This document shows, in pieces, positions 58,713 to 64,000 of a DNA stretch of 64,000 nucleotides. The notes below the pieces were generated by a model, which was given only the letters and a program-made list of their open reading frames with translations, had not been told where the DNA came from and did no database searches. The stretch spans positions 23,671 through 87,670 of the forward strand of contig NZ_CAMLHO010000008.1 of the NCBI RefSeq assembly GCF_946479765.1. The letters are read 5' to 3'. Numbering within the stretch: position 1 is the first letter of the stretch; every line of letters begins with the position of its first letter. A program made the translations under genes and the position numbers. This stretch comes from an uncultured Aliivibrio sp. GTDB lineage: Bacteria; Pseudomonadota; Gammaproteobacteria; Enterobacterales; Vibrionaceae.

Positions 58713-59582
58713 ATGAAACGTATTCTTTCCATTCAGTCTCATGTGGTATTTGGTTGTGCAGGCAACAGTGCAGCGGTTTTTCCAATGCGAAGAATGGGAA
58801 TGGAAGTGTGGCCAATTAACACGGTACAGTTTTCAAATCACACACAATATTTACAAGGCTGGAAAGGCATCGCTATGCCTGCGGGCCATATTTCAGAATT
58901 AGTTGATGGTCTATCAGCAATTGAAGCAACAAAAGTCTGTGATGCGGTATTAAGTGGTTACTTAGGATCAGCAGCACAAGGCCAAGAAATTATTACGGCT
59001 GTTAAAAAAATCAAACAAGACAATCCAAACGCGATTTACTTTTGTGATCCGGTAATGGGACATCCTGAGAAAGGGTGCATCGTTGCACCAGAAGTTGAAG
59101 TGTTTTTTAAAGAATCGGCATTAGCTTCAGCAGATATTATTGCACCAAATTTACTTGAGTTAGAAAGTTTATCTGGCATGACTATTAATACCTTAGATCA
59201 AGTGATTGAAGCGAATAATCAACTGCTTGAAAAAGGCGTTAAGATGGTAGTGGTAAAACACTTGAGTCGTGCGGGAATTCAAAAAGATCGTTTTGAAATG
59301 CTATTAACCACCAAAGACGGCAGTTACCACGTTTCTCGTCCTTTATATGACTTTGATGCAAAGCGTCAGCCAGTAGGGGCAGGGGATTTAATCAGTGGTG
59401 TGATGCTGGCCAATTTGATGGCAGGCTATGCGCCAATTGAAGCATTTGAGCGTACCAATGCTGCGGTTGATTCTGTGATGAAAGAAACCTTCAATCGTGG
59501 AGCGTATGAGTTACAGCTTATCGCGTCACAAGAACAATTTAATGCGCCAAATATTACGGTAAAAGCGACGAAAGTAGCGTAA
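58713..59582 (+). CDS. pdxY: Pyridoxal kinase PdxY
   Basis: PdxY phosphorylates pyridoxal to PLP. The 289-residue ribokinase-family protein has [43 protein letters not shown] at the N-terminus, a middle [20 protein letters not shown], and the C-terminal anion-hole motif [13 protein letters not shown] with its catalytic Asp. It starts 76 bases after cadA on the same strand without a clear terminator between, so it may be read with cadBA. Since CadA needs PLP, the linkage suggests cofactor supply during acid induction. Confidence 0.95.
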   Translation: MKRILSIQSHVVFGCAGNSAAVFPMRRMGMEVWPINTVQFSNHTQYLQGWKGIAMPAGHISELVDGLSAIEATKVCDAVLSGYLGSAAQGQEIITAVKKIKQDNPNAIYFCDPVMGHPEKGCIVAPEVEVFFKESALASADIIAPNLLELESLSGMTINTLDQVIEANNQLLEKGVKMVVVKHLSRAGIQKDRFEMLLTTKDGSYHVSRPLYDFDAKRQPVGAGDLISGVMLANLMAGYAPIEAFERTNAAVDSVMKETFNRGAYELQLIASQEQFNAPNITVKATKVA

Positions 59583-59613
59583 TCCGTCATCATTCACAAT
59601 GAATAGAAAATGC

Positions 59614-59656
59614 AAAGCCCTTTAATCCCTATCGTCAGTGATTAAAGGGCTTTTTT
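59614..59656 (+). terminator. pdxY terminator
   Basis: AAAGCCCTTTAATC / GATTAAAGGGCTTT is a perfect 14-bp stem followed by T, 32 bases after the pdxY stop. Confidence 0.92.
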
Positions 59657-59673
59657 ATTGTGTTGATTTCTTT

Positions 59674-60132
59674 TTAATTATTGAATAGATCAGATTGACC
59701 ATAGAGGTGTGTAAATTCTTGTAGTGTTAAACCTGCATTATTTTTAATACTTTCAGAGCAGTTGATCTTATATAGACGTTTCGCTATCGAAAACTCACCT
59801 TTTATTATGGCTCCCATGATTGCTGTATTCCCTCGTTTATCTTGTAAGCATGCATTAGCGCCTTTTTCTAACAGTAATTCGATGGACGACTGGTGTCCAT
59901 AATAGGCGGCGGTCATTAATGCGGTATAACTTTTACTGTTGACTTGGTTTACAGGAAAACCCGCATTTAAAAATGTAGATAAAACGTCATCATTACCCGT
60001 TCTGGCTGCGGCAAAGTAAAGGGTAATTAATTCTTGATAATCTTCGTTGGTGGTTTGTTCTTTTTCTGTGGCAAAACCAGACAAAGGCAATAATAAAAAT
60101 ATCAGATAAAAATAAGCGATGCTTTTTTTCAT
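59674..60132 (-). CDS. Exported ankyrin-repeat protein next to catalase (AnkB-like)
   Basis: The 152-residue product has a signal peptide (MKKSIAYFYLIFLLLPLSGFA) and about three ankyrin repeats (DDVLSTFLNAGFPVNQVNSKSYTALMTAAYYGHQSSIELLLEKGANA..., then CLQDKRGNTAIMGAI). In Pseudomonas aeruginosa a periplasmic ankyrin protein, AnkB, is encoded beside catalase KatB and is needed for its full activity. The pairing here is the same, so a role in export, folding or protection of the catalase is a reasonable inference. It lies 93 bases downstream of katA on the same strand. Confidence 0.85.
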   Translation of the reverse strand: MKKSIAYFYLIFLLLPLSGFATEKEQTTNEDYQELITLYFAAARTGNDDVLSTFLNAGFPVNQVNSKSYTALMTAAYYGHQSSIELLLEKGANACLQDKRGNTAIMGAIIKGEFSIAKRLYKINCSESIKNNAGLTLQEFTHLYGQSDLFNN

Positions 60133-60225
60133 AGGGTTATCCTTGACGTTATTTTTAATAAAGTGGTTCGCAGGGCTCTCATTTCTGGGCAGAAAAGAGT
60201 CGTTATTCCCTGCGAACCAAAGCTT

Positions 60226-61737
60226 TTACATCGAGGCTAATTGGATAACTTGTTTTATATTTCCGTTTGTCGCTTTCGTTAGTTGAGTGCCATACTCTTT
60301 ATCTGCACGATAGAAATAACTCAGCATTGTTGCTTTGACATGTTCATCGTTAACTCGGCCCAAATCCGCAGCAAGGTTGGAGATTAAATCTTTTTTATCT
60401 TGTTTATTTAAGCTTCGATAAAATTCACCGGCTTGATAAAAGTTTCTTTGTTGGGTAATCGCTTTTTGTTGAACGTGACCACTAAGAGGTGTTTGTATTG
60501 TTTTATATTGTGGGTCTTCAGCTAAATCTAAGTGATTACTTGGTTCATAATTAATATCTGAGTTCATATTTGCGGTATTACCACGGCCATCTTGGTTATG
60601 GTTATACACCGTTGTTTTCGGTTTATTAATAGGAAGTTGAAATAGATTGACCCCTAAACGGTATAATTGAGTGTCAGAATAAGCAAATAAACGACCTTGT
60701 AACAGTCTGTCTTCAGACGGTTCAATTCCTGGAATTAAATTGGATGGTGAAAAGGCAGACTGCTCCGTTTCCAAAAAGAAATTATCAGGAACTTTATTTA
60801 ATGTCATTGTTCCGACTTTCTTTTCTGGGACATTAAGCCACATTTTTGTTGCATCTAAGCCGTTATAATCTAAAGAATTTAGCTCGTTTGGAGAAAGTAT
60901 TTTTACAAATAGATCCCATTTTGGATAATTACCAAGATCAATTTGAGAATAGAGGTCATTGGTTAAATGGTTAAAATCTTTACCTTGAACAGCCATTACT
61001 TCATTTGGACGAAGGCTTTTTATTCCTTGTTGACTCTTCCAGTGGAACTTAACGTAGTTCACCTCTCCTGATTGATTGATCCATTTATAAGCATGGACAC
61101 CAAATCCATCCATCTCTCGATAGGTCGCGGGTGTACCGAGGTTGCTGTAAACCCAACTTAGCATATGAGTACTGCTAGGTTCTTGGCTGAAAAAGTCAAA
61201 AAATCGGTTTGGATCTTGAATGTTGGTCACTGGTGATGGTTTTAGTGAGTGAACCATATCTGGAAACTTAATCGAATCACGAATAAAAAATACGGGTAAA
61301 TTATTACCGACTAAATCCCAATTTCCTTGTTCAGTATAAAATTTGGTTGCAAAACCTCGAGGATCTCTGAGGGTTTCTGGTGATCCTTTTGAGTGAATGA
61401 CACTTGAAAAGCGAACAAATACGGGGGTTTCTTTTCCTGTTTGAGCAAAAGGAGGTGATGCCGTTAAATGACTAAAATCAGCACTCGATACAAAGTTACC
61501 GTGCGCACCAGTTCCACGAGGGTGGACAACTCGTTCTGGGATACGCTCTCGTGCAAAACGCTGTAATTTTTGGATAAGCTGAACATCTTGCAACAATACG
61601 CTGCCATGTTCCCCCGCGGTTATTGAATTTTGATTATCACCAACTGGGGCTCCATTATCTCGGGTTAACGTTTGTGCTTGAATCGACGTAGTTGTTAAAC
61701 CTAGTGTTATATATAACAATTTTTTTTGTATTGTCAT
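60226..61737 (-). CDS. katA: Exported (periplasmic) catalase KatA
   Basis: A clade III haem catalase that breaks hydrogen peroxide into water and oxygen. The active-site histidine is in RVVHPRGTGAHGNF, the distal asparagine in WDLVGNNLPVFFIRD, and the proximal haem tyrosine in RLFAYSDTQLYRLG (about residue 350). The first ~21 residues (MTIQKKLLYITLGLTTTSIQA) form a signal peptide, so the enzyme is likely periplasmic. V. fischeri KatA has been described as a periplasmic group III catalase needed for normal squid colonisation, and this gene fits it. The 241 bases upstream (61738-61978) hold its promoter. Confidence 0.95.
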   Translation of the reverse strand: MTIQKKLLYITLGLTTTSIQAQTLTRDNGAPVGDNQNSITAGEHGSVLLQDVQLIQKLQRFARERIPERVVHPRGTGAHGNFVSSADFSHLTASPPFAQTGKETPVFVRFSSVIHSKGSPETLRDPRGFATKFYTEQGNWDLVGNNLPVFFIRDSIKFPDMVHSLKPSPVTNIQDPNRFFDFFSQEPSSTHMLSWVYSNLGTPATYREMDGFGVHAYKWINQSGEVNYVKFHWKSQQGIKSLRPNEVMAVQGKDFNHLTNDLYSQIDLGNYPKWDLFVKILSPNELNSLDYNGLDATKMWLNVPEKKVGTMTLNKVPDNFFLETEQSAFSPSNLIPGIEPSEDRLLQGRLFAYSDTQLYRLGVNLFQLPINKPKTTVYNHNQDGRGNTANMNSDINYEPSNHLDLAEDPQYKTIQTPLSGHVQQKAITQQRNFYQAGEFYRSLNKQDKKDLISNLAADLGRVNDEHVKATMLSYFYRADKEYGTQLTKATNGNIKQVIQLASM

Positions 61738-61978
61738 GATTGTTTTCCAATGCCTGATAAAACTCTTTTCTGCCCTAGGAAAATATATAACAAAAAGAAA
61801 ATTTAACTTAACTGAAAATACCTATTAATTTAATAGATGAAACTTATTGAACTATATCATTATAAATTAACTTTCTTGTTACCTTGAAGAGATATGGTAT
61901 CGTCTTCCTTTATGATTGCTAAGCAATATCATTTAAAAATTGAAGACGTTCTTCCTCTTGTTCTGACATTTGATAGGG

Positions 61979-63520
61979 CTAATCAGTTAAGCTTGACGTA
62001 TTAAATGACGAAATAGAAAAAACCGCTTCTTTACTCGGCCCATAACGTGTTTTTTCTCCTGGAAAACCCGACATTCTTTCTACTGTGATATTTCGTAATT
62101 CAAACTCAGTAGCGTAATTTTTAAGCACTGAATGATGTGCTTTTAGCTCAAATACGGTATTGCCCTGAGAGAACCTCCATTTATTGATTAAAGAAGCGAT
62201 AGGCCTGCCATCGATTTGAAATAAATTAGTTCTAATTCGGTAATTTCCTGATTATTTCACGTCAACATTCAGCGGTAATATAATATCGCTTCCAGTTGAA
62301 TAGGGAGGTTGAATTGAATTAACGTAAGCCATTGGGTCTGAAAATTGAATATCAGTAGTGAGTGTATATTTTCCATCTAAAAAGGAGGTCACCGCTTTAA
62401 TTTTAATCTATTGAGGCCACTTTTTTTGAGGTGTAAACTCAATAACTAAGTATTGTGTATAGTGAGTTGTGAGGGGTTTTCGAGTTTCTGGATCTAATAA
62501 CTCATACTCGATATGGTCAACCGCTAGATCTGAATTAAGTGTGATGGTAATTAATTCTGGATAATCAAATCGATATTTAAAGAGAGAGAAGTGGTATGAG
62601 GACCATCTAATACAGATATGTTAACTTCATTGAAGTGATTGGGTTTAAGATAATTTTTATTATTAGAACTCAGTGGCGTTGAGTAAGAAGGATAAACAAT
62701 ATCATCGGTATAAGCTTTAGATAATAAGGCAAACTGTTTGGTTAATTCTTGCGGTAAAACCTGCTGTACGTCATCTTTTTTTTGTGGATGCAAAGGTGCT
62801 ATTTTTGTTTGGTCTAATTATTTTTTTAGCGGTTCTCTATGCGCGGTGATCGCGGGTGCTAAAGGCTGGTTTGACATTCGCGAGTACATTCAAGGTCATC
62901 ACAATTGGTTTAAAAAAACGACATGTTCATTGAAGATATTCCCGCTGACGATACTATCGCTCGGATCATATCAACGATAGAGCCAGAGCAGTTTCACCGC
63001 TGTTTTTTGAACTGGATGCAATCGGTACATATCTTAACAAATGGTCAAGTGATTGCAATCGATGGTAAAACGCTTCGCGGCTCATACAACCGAGAAGATA
63101 GAGCCAGCACAATCCATATGATCAATGCTTACGCCTCTTCGAATAAACTGGTACTCGGGCAGCTAAAACTGGTCAAAAGAGCAACGAAATTACGGCCATT
63201 CCCGAACTTCTAAAGATGCTGGACTTACGTGGTGCTCTTGTGACAATCGATGCATTGGGTACTTGATGTCAGCATGAGCGAAGATGCCTGCCAGATCTAC
63301 AAAGACAACGGCGCGGAAAACGTGTCTTACTTGCGTCACATGGCTCTCAATATGCTTAGGGCTGAGCCGACGAAGGTGAGCATCGTCGGAAAACAAAAGC
63401 GTTGCTTAATGAATACATCAATGTTGGAAAAGATGTTAATTGCAGGGTTATCTAAAAACTGAACACTCATGCGGTTGCCTTGACTAACAGCGCACCAATA
63501 AATAAAAAAATTTTATTCAT
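61979..63520 (-). pseudogene. Secreted-protein pseudogene split by an ISAs1-family remnant
   Basis: Minus-strand fragments read as one broken gene. At 63520-63467 it begins with a signal peptide (MNKIFLFIGALLVKATA) and then hits a stop inside IS sequence. After the IS remnant the frame resumes at about 62793-62551 (HPQKKDDVQQVLPQELTKQF...). A frameshift follows near 62560, and a readable stretch (DYPELITITLNSDLAVDHIEYELL...) runs on with an in-frame TAG and TAA and a stop at 61979. The C-terminal part ends in a domain with WRFSQGNTVFELKAHHSVL. It resembles Vibrio secreted proteins with a beta-sandwich C-terminal domain (possibly DUF4785), which I cannot confirm. It is clearly dead. Confidence 0.75.
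62830..63462 (+). pseudogene. ISAs1-family transposase remnant, internally deleted
   Basis: Transposase pieces of the ISAs1 (H-repeat) family are in three frames: LCAVIAGAKGWFDIREYIQGHHNWFKK from about 62848, MFIEDIPADDTIARIISTIEP...GQVIAIDGKTLRGSY from 62923, and after a shift near 63170 [26 protein letters not shown]. This is then joined directly to [41 protein letters not shown]. The join at IDA/HWVLDV lacks roughly 130 residues of the usual protein. The N-terminal ~40 residues are also missing. Both the frameshifts and the deletion make it inactive. The C-terminus is intact to a TGA at 63460-63462. Confidence 0.85.
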
Positions 63521-63945
63521 CACAATAAATTACGAACCAATTCTGACATGGTTTTATTCTTTGAATTGTCAACATAACGATAAGTATTTCCGCTTAACCA
63601 GTAAGTAAAATCAGTCGTATTTACTTTAATGATAGTGCCATCAAGCAGTGTTTTCTGTTGGCTTATTACTGTAACTTTGCCTTGATTTTTTGTGCCTATT
63701 AATTCGCTATGACTGTAATTATCTCCCATTAGTAATGGATAATGATAAGGCATAAAATTAGTTACCGCTTCAGGTTGAGTCGCTACTTCTCCATCAAAAG
63801 CGAGAGTCGTTGAACAGCTTGCAAATGAGCCAGATTGACTTGACCCACAGGAACAGTGGCTTGCTACAACACCATCGTCTTTACCAAGTGCAGCTAAGCT
63901 AGGAAAAGAAGCTATAGCAATAATGAATAAAAATAGACGTGAAAG
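63520..63945 (-). pseudogene. Cysteine-containing secreted protein, start codon removed by IS insertion
   Basis: The frame is open to 63945 and encodes a signal peptide lacking only its first Met (LSRLFLFIIAIASFPSLAALG), a mature part with SHCSCGSSQSGSFASCST, and then DFTYWLSGNTYRYVDNSKN. The ORF track shows only the last 77 codons (63520-63753). The IS5/IS903-type end begins immediately upstream at 63946, so the start is gone. The stop (TGA) overlaps the ATG of the next gene (TGATG), so both genes formed a translationally coupled operon. Function unknown. Confidence 0.75.
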
Positions 63946-64000
63946 GGCGTTGTTGACTAAATCAGGGAACCTTTCGTAAATCTTGTGATCAGATCATTAT
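63946..64000. mobile_element. End of an IS5-family (IS903-group) element, continuing outside the window
   Basis: GGCGTTGTTGACTAAATC at 63946-63963 closely resembles the terminal inverted repeat of IS903-like elements (GGCTTTGTTGAATAAATC). The rest of the element lies beyond the right edge. No transposase is visible yet. Confidence 0.6.

Overview
The window reads as chromosomal DNA from a marine member of the Vibrionaceae, most likely Aliivibrio (Vibrio) fischeri or a very close relative. The evidence is low G+C, Vibrio-type protein sequences and a typical gammaproteobacterial core order: zapA-ssrS-fau, rseABC-lepA-lepB-rnc-era-recO-pdxJ-acpS, barA/rlmD-relA-mazG-pyrG-eno-ftsB-ispDF-truD-surE-pcm-nlpD-rpoS. 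A catalase with a signal peptide, as described for V. fischeri, adds to this. The species name is an inference from memory, not from a search.

Layout. Positions 1-9.4 kb hold yaaA (cut by the window edge), mscS, a SIMPL-domain protein, serA, rpiA, fau, the 6S RNA gene, zapA, ygfB and ubiH-ubiI. 9.4-13.5 kb holds a small ytfK-like gene, a structured non-coding stretch, ygfZ, sdhE-ygfX and nadB. 13.7-23.1 kb is the envelope-stress operon rpoE-rseABC followed by lepA, lepB-rnc-era and recO-pdxJ-acpS. 23.1-41.4 kb is barA, rlmD, relA, a solitary flagellin gene with its own sigma-28 promoter, mazG, pyrG, eno and the ftsB-to-rpoS series. 41.4-44.4 kb is a ynjCD-ynjF-like transporter/lipid-enzyme operon that lacks its binding protein. 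44.6-50.9 kb holds a concentrative nucleoside transporter with a striking leader, a C4-dicarboxylate transporter, metA, an EamA exporter and two YeeE/YedE half-transporters. 51.2-59.6 kb is an acid-response lysine decarboxylase locus (cadC, cadB, cadA, then pdxY) with an alanine/glycine symporter lying on the other strand inside it. 59.6-61.7 kb is an ankyrin-repeat protein gene with the exported catalase.

The last 2 kb is decayed accessory DNA. A two-gene secreted-protein operon has been broken twice. An internally deleted ISAs1-family transposase remnant separates a signal peptide from the rest of its gene, and the end of an IS5/IS903-type element has removed the start codon of the upstream gene.

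How the genes work together: the stress theme is strong (RpoE circuit, RelA, a YtfK-like SpoT activator, RpoS, BarA, 6S RNA, acid-induced lysine decarboxylation, catalase). I saw no tRNA, rRNA, CRISPR array, prophage or canonical defence system. The best candidates for undescribed biology are regulatory RNAs and leaders: the serine-rich leader ORF in a C-rich leader before the nucleoside transporter, a multi-hairpin candidate sRNA upstream of ytfK, a short candidate transcript before the YeeE pair, and a repeated operator-like 13-mer upstream of cadC. All coordinates come from the supplied sequence. Family names come from recognition of protein motifs, since no database search was possible.
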